A DNA stretch of 64,000 bases from Flavobacterium frigidarium DSM 17623. Its GTDB lineage: Bacteria > Bacteroidota > Bacteroidia > Flavobacteriales > Flavobacteriaceae. Position numbers and translations under genes: made by a program. The number at the start of each line of letters is the position of its first letter. Within the stretch, counting starts at the first letter, position 1. The notes below the pieces were generated by a model. The model did no database searches. It saw nothing but the letters and a program-made list of their open reading frames with translations, and had not been told where the DNA came from. Below are positions 8,129-17,357 of this stretch, piece by piece. The stretch spans positions 226,973-290,972 of the forward strand of contig NZ_KE384392.1 in NCBI RefSeq assembly GCF_000425505.1, in the 5' to 3' direction.

Positions 8129-8183
8129 TCAATTTTCTCACCTCTACAAGTATTCGTAATTTAACGATAGTGATCAAAAAGAA

Positions 8184-8213
8184 AAAAGACATTAAGTAAA
8201 CTCAATGTCTTTT
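8184..8213. terminator. Intrinsic terminator after the oxygenase gene
   Basis: AAAAGACATT (8184-8193) pairs perfectly with AATGTCTTTT (8204-8213) around a 10-base loop, with T-rich sequence on both sides when read on the matching strand. It lies just downstream of the minus-strand oxygenase gene, which ends at 8237. Confidence 0.8.
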
Positions 8214-8236
8214 ATTACTAGTAGTAAAATTAGGAA

Positions 8237-9187
8237 TTATTTTTTTATTAAACCTAAATCTACTAAACGTTCATACAAATATTCACCTGAAGTAATGTCT
8301 TCAAATTGTTTTGGGTTTTCTGCATCAATACAGTTTTCCAAACAATTTAGTGGCATATCGCTTACTGGGTGCATAAAAAATGGAACGGAATATCTTGAAG
8401 TACCCCATAATTCTCTTGGCGGATTAACCACTTGATGAATTGTAGATTTCAATTTATTATTTGTGTGGCGAGATAACATATCTCCCACATTAATTACTAG
8501 CTCGTCCGATTCAGCGATGGCATCAATCCATTCACCTTCATGGTTTTGAACTTGTAACCCTTTTCCTTGTGCTCCCATTAACAAAGTGATCAAATTGATA
8601 TCACCGTGAGCAGCAGCACGAATTGCATTTGCAGGTTCAGATGTAATAGGAGGGTAGTGAATAGGTCTTAGAATAGAATTTCCATCTTTGACATAATTGT
8701 CAAAGTAGAATTCGTCTAATCCTAAACGCAAAGCCAACGCTCTTAAAACATAAACTCCCGTTTTTTCAAGCATCTGATAAGCTTCCTTACCAACAGCGTT
8801 AAATTTAGGCAGTTCCTTCACTTGCACATTTTCAGGATATTCTGAAGCATATTTTGAATCTTCGCTCACATACTGACCGAAATGCCAAAATTCTTTCAAA
8901 TCTCCTTCTTTTCTTCCTTTTGCATGTTCTGTTCCAAAAGATACATAACCACGTTGTCCTCCAATTCCTGGAATCTCATAACTACGTTTTGTTTCTAAAG
9001 GTAAAGAGAAAAAATTTCTAATTTCACCATACAGTTCCTCTACTAATTGATCATTTAAAAAATGACCTTTAAGCGCTACGAAGCCAATTTCTTCAAAAGC
9101 ACTTCCGATTTCATTTACAAATTTTTGTTTACGTGCCGGATCATCCGACAGGAAATCACGTAAGTCAACACTAGGAATTTGTTGCAT
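8237..9187 (-). CDS. Isopenicillin-N-synthase-like 2-oxoglutarate/Fe(II) oxygenase
   Basis: This 316-residue protein has the DIOX_N plus 2OG-FeII_Oxy layout. The facial triad is visible: His194-x-Asp196 in AAHGDINLITLL and His251 in STIHQVVNP, with the RxS cosubstrate motif at Arg265/Ser267 (RYSVPFF). The N-terminal domain has IPSVDLRDF and EEIGFVALKGH. Such enzymes hydroxylate, desaturate or cyclise small molecules using Fe(II), O2 and usually 2-oxoglutarate. The substrate is unknown. The gene seems monocistronic, with a terminator 24 bases past its stop and a divergent heme oxygenase gene upstream. Confidence 0.9.
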   Translation of the reverse strand: MQQIPSVDLRDFLSDDPARKQKFVNEIGSAFEEIGFVALKGHFLNDQLVEELYGEIRNFFSLPLETKRSYEIPGIGGQRGYVSFGTEHAKGRKEGDLKEFWHFGQYVSEDSKYASEYPENVQVKELPKFNAVGKEAYQMLEKTGVYVLRALALRLGLDEFYFDNYVKDGNSILRPIHYPPITSEPANAIRAAAHGDINLITLLMGAQGKGLQVQNHEGEWIDAIAESDELVINVGDMLSRHTNNKLKSTIHQVVNPPRELWGTSRYSVPFFMHPVSDMPLNCLENCIDAENPKQFEDITSGEYLYERLVDLGLIKK

Positions 9188-9332
9188 ACTTATAAATTTA
9201 TTTATTAATATAATAGTTATATTAATTTCATTGCGGTAAATGTAATAATTTTAATTGTAATCCTTTTTTATTGATTACTAATTTTTAGTATTGATTAACA
9301 TCTACAATTATCAATTATCTAAGCTAATAGTT

Positions 9333-9340
9333 TACTTTTG
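9333..9340 (+). promoter_or_regulatory. -7 promoter box before the heme oxygenase gene
   Basis: TACTTTTG matches the Bacteroidota sigma-ABfrM -7 consensus TAnnTTTG. Transcription would begin near 9346, which would exclude the TTG at 9338 as start codon. No good -33 box was found. Confidence 0.5.
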
Positions 9341-9367
9341 TTTCTTATAAATCATAAAAAAGCGTCC

Positions 9368-9928
9368 TTGTTAGATCATTTAAAAATTGCCACAAAAGTT
9401 AATCACAGTAGTGTTGAGAAAGTATTAGTCCATAAACTTAAAAATCTCTCTTCACAAGAGGAATATGCAAACTTACTTTTTCAGCTTTACGGATTCTATT
9501 TTGAGTTAGAGAAAAAGGTGCACAGTATTATTGATCAAACGCTACTGCCTGATATTAGTAAAAGGGTTCATGTTGCCAATTTACATACTGATTTGGTAAA
9601 CTTAAATCACAGCGTAGCTATTACCACTGCAAATAGATATCCTGATACAATTGCTTCTGTTTCTGAGGCCGTGGGCGTTTTATATGTTATCGAAGGTTCT
9701 ACTTTAGGAGGGCAATTTATTGCTACAATGTTAAAAAAGCAACTGCCAACATTGACAGATTCACAAATAAATTATTTTCTTTCATATGGTGAGAATACCA
9801 TGGAAATGTGGAAACAATTCAAGCTTTCGATCGAAGAAAAAGCAATTGATATAGATGAAAATAGTGCTTTAAATGCGGCACAAAACACATTTAAAGCACT
9901 AGAAGATTGGTTACAACTTAGTTTATAG
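9368..9928 (+). CDS. Biliverdin-producing heme oxygenase
   Basis: The protein (about 186 residues from this start) belongs to the heme oxygenase fold. It has LKIATKVNHSSVEKVL with the likely proximal heme His, and the distal-helix segment VLYVIEGSTLGGQFIATML. It should open heme to biliverdin, the chromophore of the adjacent bacteriophytochrome. There is no early ATG. A TTG at 9338 gives ten more residues, but it lies inside a TAnnTTTG promoter box, so the TTG at 9368, preceded by an A-rich stretch, is preferred. Its 3' end overlaps that of the convergent phytochrome gene by 11 bases. Together with that gene it forms a light-sensing module. Confidence 0.85.
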   Translation: MLDHLKIATKVNHSSVEKVLVHKLKNLSSQEEYANLLFQLYGFYFELEKKVHSIIDQTLLPDISKRVHVANLHTDLVNLNHSVAITTANRYPDTIASVSEAVGVLYVIEGSTLGGQFIATMLKKQLPTLTDSQINYFLSYGENTMEMWKQFKLSIEEKAIDIDENSALNAAQNTFKALEDWLQLSL

Positions 9929-12170
9929 GGAAATAGAGGTGTATTTTTACACCTTCACCCAGTATTCCTTCTGCAGTGACAAAACCATCGTGCTTGGTCA
10001 TTATCTTTTTACATAAAGCAAGTCCAATTCCTGAACCGCCGTACTCTTCCTTATCATTTAAGCGAGAAAATATTTTGAAGATTTTCTCTTTATACTCATT
10101 GTCAAGTCCAATTCCGTTGTCAGCGACTTCTATAATGTGATAGCGTTTTCCATAACTATTTAAAGTTTCTGTTTTATCGCTTATCCTAACTTCTAAATCA
10201 CGTAGCGGACTTTTAAATTTAATCGAATTATTAATTAGATTTGAAAGCAATTGTTTTAATAAAAACGGAACTCCCTTGATTGTAGGTAATTCTTCAACGA
10301 TTAAAGTAGCTTCGTTTGAGTCAAAACTATCGATCAACTCTTCCTTGTTCAACTCGGCAAACAAAAAGTTCAAATCAATACATTCAAAATTTGAGTTTTG
10401 AGCACCGGTTTTAGTGTATTTTAATATATCCGTAATTAAGTTTTGCATGCGTTCGGCTGAACTTTGCATCTTCAAAATCTTATTTTGAACGTCTTCAGGA
10501 AGTGTTTTAAGCTCGTTACCTCCTACAAGCACAGATGCCATCATTCTTATTTTACGCAAAGGCTCTTGCAGATCGTGTGTACTAATCCAATTGATGTTTT
10601 CTAACTCTGCGTTAGTATCTCTTAGAATGGTATGCAAACGTCTTTGATTTTCTTTTTCCTCCAATAACAGTATTGTACGCAAGTTTATTTGTAAAAAGTT
10701 ATGAAAACTATTTGTAGCACTTAGTTCGGCTTTTAGCCAAATACTACTTTGGTTTTTAATAGAATCAGCATATTTAGCAAACGATTTACGAGGTGTCAAG
10801 CGTTCAGTGCTGTCGTTACTTATCGTAGGGTCACCTCCCCAAAAGATATTTTTAATCGATTCCTCACGATACCAAATAATACAATCGCTCTCATTATTTA
10901 ACGAATAATAATTTATTCCTGGAAAATTTGAAGATATAAAAGCAAGGTCTTTACTGATCGAAAGTAAAGAATCGGTTTCAAAGTGATCTCCTTTAACAAA
11001 TTCAGATAAAAACAAGGCCAAACGCTTTGTGTTTTCTTCGGACGGAGTGTTGCCCACACCATAAAATTCATCGGCGATTATTGCAGTAAAACCCACACTA
11101 TTGCATAAATCCATAACGGTTTCATTGGCAACCAGTTGTTGGATATCTTTTCTATCTAAATCTAATTTCTTTCCAATTAAGTTGTTTAATGCGTCCGAAG
11201 TACTTCGTGCAATTTCAAATTCTTCATTCAATAATCTGCCATCAATTTGCGAAGTAATAAAATGACCGTGCAATTTTACTGCTGATTTGATTTCTTCACT
11301 TAAATACTTTGGTTTAGAGTGATGACAAGTAATCATTCCCCACAACCTATTTTTATGAATTAACGAAATCGTTAATGTACTGCCTACTTTCATATTTTTT
11401 AAATACTCAATATGGATGGGCGATACACTACGCAGCACAGACAAGCTCAAATCTAAACGGCTGTTTTGTTCTGTGTCTAATTTAAAAAGCGGAACGGGAA
11501 TGTAATCTACGTCCCCAATAATACGCAATTGATTGCGCAAATATAATTCTCTAGCTTGCGCAGGGATATCTGTGTGAGGGTAGTGTAAACCTAAATAAGG
11601 GTCTAAGTGAGGCTCCTTACTCTCAGCAATTACCTCTCCATTATAATCTTTATCAAAACGGTAAACGAGCACACGATCAAACTTTGTAATTTCTTTAATT
11701 GCTAATGCAACTACATCAGCAAGATCTAGTAAAGTATTGGTGTTTTCAATGTATGATAATAATTTTTTAGAGGAATTGTACAGGGAATTTTTTTCGTCAA
11801 ATTGCGTATTTAAAGGTTCGAACTCCATTACAATTTCGTTGTCGCTTTTGTGTGCGCTAATGATGAAATCGGTTTCGTTGAGTTTGTAATTGATCGTTTT
11901 AACTTGATCCGTTTGTTCTGATTTAATTTCCTCTAAAAATTCTAAAATTGAAGCATCAAATAATTGAGAAAGCTCTTTACCTAAAGCTTGCTCGTAAGTT
12001 ATACCAATAAACTGTTCGCAATTTGCGCTACAAACTGTTATTGTAAAAGAGCTTGAATCAATTGCAAGTAAAAAACCGTGTGGCTGAATTGATCCCGGTA
12101 TATGTATAGGTTCGTCATCGCAATTATCTAAATTAACGAGACTGTCATTAAGAATATTTCTAAAACTCAT
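9918..12170 (-). CDS. Bacteriophytochrome sensor histidine kinase
   Basis: This 750-residue photoreceptor has PAS (about 15-125), GAF (about 140-310), PHY (about 320-500), HisKA (about 520-590) and HATPase_c (about 630-750) domains. Cys17 in DNCDDEPIHIPGSIQPHG is the expected biliverdin attachment site. The GAF domain has YPHTDIPAQAR with the conserved Asp and the following RELYLRN. The phospho-acceptor is His532 (STHDLQEPLRK). The ATPase has the N box NLINNSIKF, DNGIGLD and GGSGIGLALC. It should sense red/far-red light with biliverdin made by the convergent heme oxygenase and pass phosphate to the response regulator 41 bases upstream of its start (same strand, same transcript). Confidence 0.95.
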   Translation of the reverse strand: MSFRNILNDSLVNLDNCDDEPIHIPGSIQPHGFLLAIDSSSFTITVCSANCEQFIGITYEQALGKELSQLFDASILEFLEEIKSEQTDQVKTINYKLNETDFIISAHKSDNEIVMEFEPLNTQFDEKNSLYNSSKKLLSYIENTNTLLDLADVVALAIKEITKFDRVLVYRFDKDYNGEVIAESKEPHLDPYLGLHYPHTDIPAQARELYLRNQLRIIGDVDYIPVPLFKLDTEQNSRLDLSLSVLRSVSPIHIEYLKNMKVGSTLTISLIHKNRLWGMITCHHSKPKYLSEEIKSAVKLHGHFITSQIDGRLLNEEFEIARSTSDALNNLIGKKLDLDRKDIQQLVANETVMDLCNSVGFTAIIADEFYGVGNTPSEENTKRLALFLSEFVKGDHFETDSLLSISKDLAFISSNFPGINYYSLNNESDCIIWYREESIKNIFWGGDPTISNDSTERLTPRKSFAKYADSIKNQSSIWLKAELSATNSFHNFLQINLRTILLLEEKENQRRLHTILRDTNAELENINWISTHDLQEPLRKIRMMASVLVGGNELKTLPEDVQNKILKMQSSAERMQNLITDILKYTKTGAQNSNFECIDLNFLFAELNKEELIDSFDSNEATLIVEELPTIKGVPFLLKQLLSNLINNSIKFKSPLRDLEVRISDKTETLNSYGKRYHIIEVADNGIGLDNEYKEKIFKIFSRLNDKEEYGGSGIGLALCKKIMTKHDGFVTAEGILGEGVKIHLYFPIN

Positions 12171-12211
12171 TATTATAAAGTATCTTAAGTAATGTAGGTA
12201 TTTAAGTTTGT

Positions 12212-12652
12212 TTATCTAAATAAAAAGTTCTTAGAATCTACATGATGATTTTCCCAATTAATACCCGCAAATGAAGTGATCAATTTTATTAAATCATTAA
12301 AATCGTAGGGTTTTATAGCATAATAACTTGCTCCTAAGGCTTTACATTTTTCAATAATTGAATTGTCAGAACTCGTAGAATACATCACCACAGGAAAACC
12401 TACTAATTTAGGATCGTTTCTAATTTCCTGTAAAAATTGGAAACCTGATTTCAAGGGCATGTTAATGTCTAAAAACAGTACTGAATTATTCTCTTCATTT
12501 TTTTTGATACCTTCAATTAAATTTTCACCGTCTTTAAAAACATCTAAGCTAATAGGGGAGTGAATAGCTTCAGATATTTGTTCGACAGCCTCGTTGAAGA
12601 ACATTAAATCATCATCGTCGTCGTCTGCATAAAATATTTTAATATGTCGCAT
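12212..12652 (-). CDS. Response regulator, single receiver domain (Rcp1-like)
   Basis: This 146-residue protein is a stand-alone receiver domain. Its acidic pocket is YADDDDDD near the N-terminus, the phospho-acceptor Asp lies in FLDINMPLKSG, and the later conserved Thr/Ser and Lys are in MYSTSSDN and AIKPYDF. Without an output domain it resembles cyanobacterial Rcp1, the usual partner of phytochrome kinases. It precedes the bacteriophytochrome gene by 41 bases on the same strand, so the two form an operon. Downstream targets are unknown; it may act through a phosphorelay or protein-protein contact. Confidence 0.92.
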   Translation of the reverse strand: MRHIKIFYADDDDDDLMFFNEAVEQISEAIHSPISLDVFKDGENLIEGIKKNEENNSVLFLDINMPLKSGFQFLQEIRNDPKLVGFPVVMYSTSSDNSIIEKCKALGASYYAIKPYDFNDLIKLITSFAGINWENHHVDSKNFLFR

Positions 12653-12816
12653 AATAGCTCAAGATTTACTTTATGTGATTAACATTATTTTAAGAACCAC
12701 CGCAAAAATAAAACTTTAACATCAATTTACTACTTAAAATTTTAATAAAATTGAATGGACGCTCTCAAATAGTTTTTTAAATTAGATAATAGTAGAATTA
12801 AATAATAATATAACAT

Positions 12817-12850
12817 TTTGAATTGCAAATGTTATATTTCTGTATATTTG
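12817..12850 (+). promoter_or_regulatory. Promoter of the fused E1 gene
   Basis: TATATTTG at 12843-12850 fits the -7 consensus TAnnTTTG. TTTG at 12817-12820 is a candidate -33 box with a rather long 22-base spacer. The start codon follows 22 bases after the -7 box. Confidence 0.6.
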
Positions 12851-12872
12851 ATAGATGCAAAAATAGCTAATA

Positions 12873-14849
12873 ATGAAATTTGAAAGAGCCAATCTAACTA
12901 ACGATGTACTACTGGATTTGTACAAAAAAATTCTTAAACCAAGATTAATTGAGGAGAAAATGCTCATTTTAATCAGACAAGGAAAAGTTTCTAAATGGTT
13001 CTCTGGAATCGGTCAAGAAGCAATTGCTGTAGGAGTTACAGCTGCTTTAGATCAAGACGAATATGTTTTACCGATGCATCGCAATCTAGGTGTTTTTACT
13101 AGTCGAAATATACCATTATACCGTTTATTCTCACAATGGCAAGGCAAGGCAAGTGGTTTCACAAAGGGTCGTGATCGAAGTTTTCATTTTGGCACACAGC
13201 AATATAAAATTATCGGAATGATCTCGCATCTAGGCCCGCAACTAGGAGTCGCAGATGGGATAGCTCTTGCAAATAAATTAAAAAAGAATGGCAAAGTAAC
13301 TGCCGTATTTACTGGTGAAGGTGCTACCTCTGAAGGAGATTTTCATGAGGCATTGAATATTGCATCAGTTTGGGAATTACCAGTTTTATTTGTTATCGAA
13401 AATAATGGTTACGGACTTTCGACTCCTACAAACGAGCAGTATCGTTGTGAAAATCTAGCTGATAAAGGCATTGGTTATGGCATGGAAAGTCATATCGTGG
13501 ATGGAAATAACATATTAGAAGTTTACAATTTGATTTCGAATCTAAAGAAATCTATGGAAACTAATCCGCGACCAATTTTACTCGAATTTAAAACTTTTAG
13601 AATGCGTGGTCATGAGGAGGCGAGTGGTACAAAATACGTTCCGCAAGAATTAATGGATGGATGGGCAGTTAAAGACCCAGTCGAAAATTACCGACAATTT
13701 CTAAAAGCTGATAAAATTTTAACGGAGGAATTTGACGATAAATTACGCACAGAAATTAAAAAGGAAATTGATGAAGGTCTAGCTATAGCCAATGCTGAAC
13801 CTGAGATACAAGCTTCTTTGAGTGAAGAGTTGAATGATGTGTATAAACCATTTGGATATAAAGAGGTTAGTCCATCTCAGGAAAAAGAAAAGATTCGATT
13901 TATAGATGCCATTTCTAATAGTTTACGAGAGTCAATGGAACGCCATAATAATTTGGTTATTATGGGACAAGACATCGCTGAATATGGTGGAGCGTTCAAA
14001 ATAACAGATGGATTTGTATCACACTTTGGTAAACAAAGAGTAATCAATACACCTATTTGTGAGAGCGCTGTAGTATCAGCTGCCATGGGGTTATCAATTA
14101 ACGGACACAAGGCAATTGTCGAAATGCAATTTGCTGATTTTGTATCTACAGGATTTAATCCTATTGTAAATTTACTCGCTAAATCGCACTATCGCTGGTT
14201 AGAAAAAGCAGATGTTGTGGTACGAATGCCGTGCGGCGGTGGCACACAAGCTGGACCTTTTCATTCGCAAACAAATGAGGCTTGGTTTACAAAAACTCCC
14301 GGACTTAAAGTGGTGTATCCCGCCTTTCCTTATGATGCAAAAGGACTCTTGAATGAATCGATAAATGATCCTAATCCTGTACTTTTTTTTGAACACAAAC
14401 AATTATATCGCTCTATTTATCAAGAGGTGCCTACAAATTATTATACTTTACCATTAGGCAAAGCTGCCTTATTGAAAGAAGGTAACGATGTGACCATTAT
14501 CGCTTTTGGAGCGGCAGTGCATTGGGCATTAGAAACCTTAGATAAAAACCCAAGTATTTCTGCTGACTTATTAGACTTGCGAACATTACAACCTCTAGAT
14601 ACCGAAGCTATTTACAAGTCAGTTAAGAAAACGGGAAGGGTCATAATTTATCAGGAAGATTCATTATTTGGCGGTATTGCTAGTGATATATCGGCATTGA
14701 TAATGGAGGAATGTTTTAAATATCTAGATGCTCCAGTAAAACGGGTGGGGAGTCTCGATTCACCTATTCCATTTACCAAGGCTTTAGAAGATCAATATTT
14801 ACCTAAAGGCCGATTTGAAAAAGAACTATTGGCGCTATTAGAATATTAA
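12873..14849 (+). CDS. Thiamine-diphosphate 2-oxoacid dehydrogenase E1, fused alpha and beta subunits
   Basis: This 658-residue protein joins both halves of an E1 component. Residues 1 to about 320 are the alpha part, with the ThDP motif GEGATSEGD ... ENN and SGIGQEAIAVG. Residues about 340 to 658 are the beta part (RFIDAISNSLRESMERHNNL, GQDIAEYGGAFKIT, ADFVSTGFNPI, then the ketolase C-terminal domain with EDSLFGGIASDI). Such fusions are common in Bacteroidota and act as the branched-chain 2-oxoacid or pyruvate/acetoin-type dehydrogenase E1. The branched-chain assignment is likely but not proven. E2 and E3 genes are not adjacent. It has a good -7 promoter box and appears monocistronic. Confidence 0.9.
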   Translation: MKFERANLTNDVLLDLYKKILKPRLIEEKMLILIRQGKVSKWFSGIGQEAIAVGVTAALDQDEYVLPMHRNLGVFTSRNIPLYRLFSQWQGKASGFTKGRDRSFHFGTQQYKIIGMISHLGPQLGVADGIALANKLKKNGKVTAVFTGEGATSEGDFHEALNIASVWELPVLFVIENNGYGLSTPTNEQYRCENLADKGIGYGMESHIVDGNNILEVYNLISNLKKSMETNPRPILLEFKTFRMRGHEEASGTKYVPQELMDGWAVKDPVENYRQFLKADKILTEEFDDKLRTEIKKEIDEGLAIANAEPEIQASLSEELNDVYKPFGYKEVSPSQEKEKIRFIDAISNSLRESMERHNNLVIMGQDIAEYGGAFKITDGFVSHFGKQRVINTPICESAVVSAAMGLSINGHKAIVEMQFADFVSTGFNPIVNLLAKSHYRWLEKADVVVRMPCGGGTQAGPFHSQTNEAWFTKTPGLKVVYPAFPYDAKGLLNESINDPNPVLFFEHKQLYRSIYQEVPTNYYTLPLGKAALLKEGNDVTIIAFGAAVHWALETLDKNPSISADLLDLRTLQPLDTEAIYKSVKKTGRVIIYQEDSLFGGIASDISALIMEECFKYLDAPVKRVGSLDSPIPFTKALEDQYLPKGRFEKELLALLEY

Positions 14850-14980
14850 AAGTTAGCAAGTACACAGCATCCTTTTATGAGTTTCACTTGTAAAGGGATG
14901 TTTGCTTTTACAAAGGCTACTCAATTTATAGTGTAGGCCCGCCAATTTTTTCTATCTTTATTTCTTTAAACCTTACCAAC

Positions 14981-16732
14981 ATGAAAAAAATTCTAGTATC
15001 GCTTTTTATTTTGGGTGCCTTAGCTTCTTGTAAAAAGAAGGAAGATCCTAAAAAAACTGAAACTATAGATTCTAAATTCGAGAAATATAAAGAACATTTC
15101 ATCACTAATTTATGGGATGTTTATCCTGATTGGGCTTCTAGTCAAGGGTATCACAAAGGAGACAGTATATTAAATGTCGCTGATTCTGCTTACACAAAAT
15201 TACAATTGGATTTTGCCCACGTACAACTGGACTCCCTTCGTGCTTATCCTTTAGAACAGCTTTCGAATAATAATAAAACCGATTTACATCTTATTCAAAA
15301 TCAACTACAGAGCACGATTTTTAATATCGACAAGTTAAAATCAGCAGAGTGGGATCCTTCGCAATATAATGTTTGTGGCTCTTTTGCTGAAATTCTAAAC
15401 GGTAATTACGATTCGCTAGACGTGCGACTGCATCATTTTAATATCAAACTTAAAAATGTACCAGCATATTATGAAGCAGCCAAGAATAATATCAAGAACC
15501 CAACAATCGAACATACCGATCTAGCGATTGCTCAAAATTTAGGTGGAATTTCTGTTTTCGAAAAAGATTTAAATAGCGCTTTAAGCAAAAGCAAATTAAA
15601 GACTGCTGAGAAAAACCAAATCAAAGAAAGAGCCAAACTCGCCATTGCTGCCGTAAAAGAGTATGCTAAATGGCTGAAAGAATTAGATAATACAACGCCG
15701 CGCTCTTTTAGACTAGGAACTGATTTGTATGCTAAAAAGTTTGACTTAGACATACAGTCAAGTTTAGAAGTTGATTCTATTTTTAAAATTGCAATGACGC
15801 ACAAGGCGGAGCTGCATCAAAAAATGTTTGTGATTGCAGATCGCCTTTGGGAGAAATACAATAAGAAAACAGTGAAACCTACGGATAGCTTGACTTTAAT
15901 ACGATCAGTTATTGATAAGATTTCTTTGCAACATACGACTCCAGCTAAATTTCAATCAGAAATCGAGAAGCAAATCCCAGAATTGGTCGCTTATGTTAAG
16001 GAGAAAGATTTACTGTATATAGATCCTTCAAAACCATTAGTGGTTAGAAAAGAACCTAGTTATATGGCGGGTGTTGCCGGTGCTTCAATTTCGGCTCCTG
16101 GACCTTACGATAAAAATGCAAATACCTATTATAATGTAGGGAGCATGGCTGGTTGGGATAAAGAAACTTCAGAAAGTTATTTAAGAGAGTACAATGATTA
16201 TATTCTACAAATCTTAAATATTCATGAAGCCATTCCTGGACATTATACGCAGTTAGTTTATAGCAACCAATCACCAAGTATTATTAAATCAATTTTAGGA
16301 AACGGAGCGATGATCGAAGGTTGGGCTGTTTATACCGAGTTGATGATGCTAGAAAGTGGCTATAAAAATTCTGACGAGATGTGGCTAATGTATTATAAGT
16401 GGAATTTAAGAACTACTTGTAATATGATTTTAGATTATAGCGTGCATACTAAAGAGATGTCTCTTGAAGCTGCGATGCATCTATTAATGGTAGAAGCGTT
16501 CCAGCAACAAGCAGAAGCAGAAGGGAAATGGAAAAGAGTGACCTTATCACAAGTGCAATTATCTTCTTATTTCACTGGTTACACAGAGATATATTCTTTT
16601 AGAGAAATGTTGAAAAAGGAACAAAAAGATGCTTTTAATTTGAAAGAATTTCACGAGAAGTTCTTAAGCTATGGTAGTGCACCAGTTAAATATATAAAAG
16701 GGCTGATGCTCCAAGATGTTAAAAAGAAGTAA
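14981..16732 (+). CDS. DUF885 family lipoprotein, putative metallopeptidase
   Basis: This 583-residue protein starts with a lipoprotein signal (MKKILVSLFILGALASCKKK, lipid-anchored Cys). It then forms the all-helical DUF885 domain across its length. The family hallmark HEAIPGHYTQ is near residue 417 and IEGWAVYTE near residue 447, an arrangement resembling the zinc site of M32/M3-like peptidases (His...His...Glu). DUF885 proteins are thought to be envelope peptidases, but substrates are not established. It is followed by a strong bidirectional terminator and lies 131 bases after the E1 gene, so it is probably transcribed alone. Confidence 0.88.
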   Translation: MKKILVSLFILGALASCKKKEDPKKTETIDSKFEKYKEHFITNLWDVYPDWASSQGYHKGDSILNVADSAYTKLQLDFAHVQLDSLRAYPLEQLSNNNKTDLHLIQNQLQSTIFNIDKLKSAEWDPSQYNVCGSFAEILNGNYDSLDVRLHHFNIKLKNVPAYYEAAKNNIKNPTIEHTDLAIAQNLGGISVFEKDLNSALSKSKLKTAEKNQIKERAKLAIAAVKEYAKWLKELDNTTPRSFRLGTDLYAKKFDLDIQSSLEVDSIFKIAMTHKAELHQKMFVIADRLWEKYNKKTVKPTDSLTLIRSVIDKISLQHTTPAKFQSEIEKQIPELVAYVKEKDLLYIDPSKPLVVRKEPSYMAGVAGASISAPGPYDKNANTYYNVGSMAGWDKETSESYLREYNDYILQILNIHEAIPGHYTQLVYSNQSPSIIKSILGNGAMIEGWAVYTELMMLESGYKNSDEMWLMYYKWNLRTTCNMILDYSVHTKEMSLEAAMHLLMVEAFQQQAEAEGKWKRVTLSQVQLSSYFTGYTEIYSFREMLKKEQKDAFNLKEFHEKFLSYGSAPVKYIKGLMLQDVKKK

Positions 16733-16737
16733 TATTT

Positions 16738-16775
16738 AAAAGACCCAATTGGCACGTGCTAATTGGGTCTTTTTC
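16738..16775. terminator. Strong bidirectional terminator
   Basis: AAAAGACCCAATT (16738-16750) pairs perfectly with AATTGGGTCTTTT (16761-16773), loop 10 bases, T-run after. It serves the DUF885 gene on the plus strand and the 38-residue gene on the minus strand. Confidence 0.92.
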
Positions 16776-16779
16776 TATT

Positions 16780-16896
16780 TTAAAAGTATCCTAATATCCA
16801 GTAGATAATTACAAATAGGATAATGGTACCAAAGCAGCCACCTCCTAATTTTTTGGCTCCCCAGCCAGCAAGTATTGTTTTAAAAAATCCGTTCAT
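16780..16896 (-). CDS. Small glycine-rich single-pass membrane protein (38 aa)
   Basis: This short minus-strand frame begins at ATG 16896 and ends at TAA 16780, giving 38 residues. The order is MNGFFKTILAGWGAKKL, then GGGC, then one hydrophobic segment (about residues 22-37) ending in GYF. The amphipathic start, the KKLGGGC turn and one transmembrane helix look like a designed small membrane protein and not random translation. It ends directly at a strong bidirectional terminator. I believe similar short proteins occur in other flavobacteria, but this is recollection and not checked. Function is unknown. Confidence 0.6.
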   Translation of the reverse strand: MNGFFKTILAGWGAKKLGGGCFGTIILFVIIYWILGYF

Positions 16897-17067
16897 GGTT
16901 ATAATTTTGGTTAGTATTTGTTTAATTTTCAATAAAAATAGGTATTAAATGCAACGATTTTAATTTTGAGTACAATGTTGTAAATATTGATGTTAATTGC
17001 GATATAATAAAGTTAGCTTAATAACAAATGTTATAGGATTACTTTGACTATATTTAATAATAGGGTA

Positions 17068-17098
17068 TTTGCTACGCTATCTTTTAAGTGTACCTTTG
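17068..17098 (+). promoter_or_regulatory. Consensus Bacteroidota promoter
   Basis: TTTG (17068-17071), a 19-base spacer and TACCTTTG (17091-17098) match the sigma-ABfrM consensus TTTG-N19-TAnnTTTG exactly. It drives the 74-residue gene at 17133. Confidence 0.75.
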
Positions 17099-17132
17099 CT
17101 TTTTTTTATCCTATTAATTATTAAATGTTGCC

Positions 17133-17357
17133 ATGAAGCCGCTACTCGAAAAGAATATTTTAAAAGATGCCACGATTAACAAAGTGCAATTTGACAAAGA
17201 ATGGTTCTATAATTTTGATGATATTGCTTTCTATTTAAAAGAAGATTTATCAGAAGTCGATACCATATTTTTACCCATGTTAATTGATGGCGAACAAGAA
17301 TTTGTAAAATGCTGCACCTTTGAAGATGTCATAAGAGGTAGAAAGGAATTCAAATAA
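17133..17357 (+). CDS. Conserved small hypothetical protein (74 aa)
   Basis: This 74-residue soluble, acidic protein has no signal peptide. The segment EWFYNFDDIAFYLKEDLSEVD recalls, only weakly, the start of BRO-N/DinD-type domains (Trp...Asp-Ile-Ala...Leu), but the protein is too short for a firm call. Support for it being real comes from a perfect promoter (17068-17098), an ATG placed 35 bases after the -7 box and normal flavobacterial composition. It stands alone, with an untranslated region of about 220 bases before the ABM gene. Function is unknown. Confidence 0.65.
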   Translation: MKPLLEKNILKDATINKVQFDKEWFYNFDDIAFYLKEDLSEVDTIFLPMLIDGEQEFVKCCTFEDVIRGRKEFK

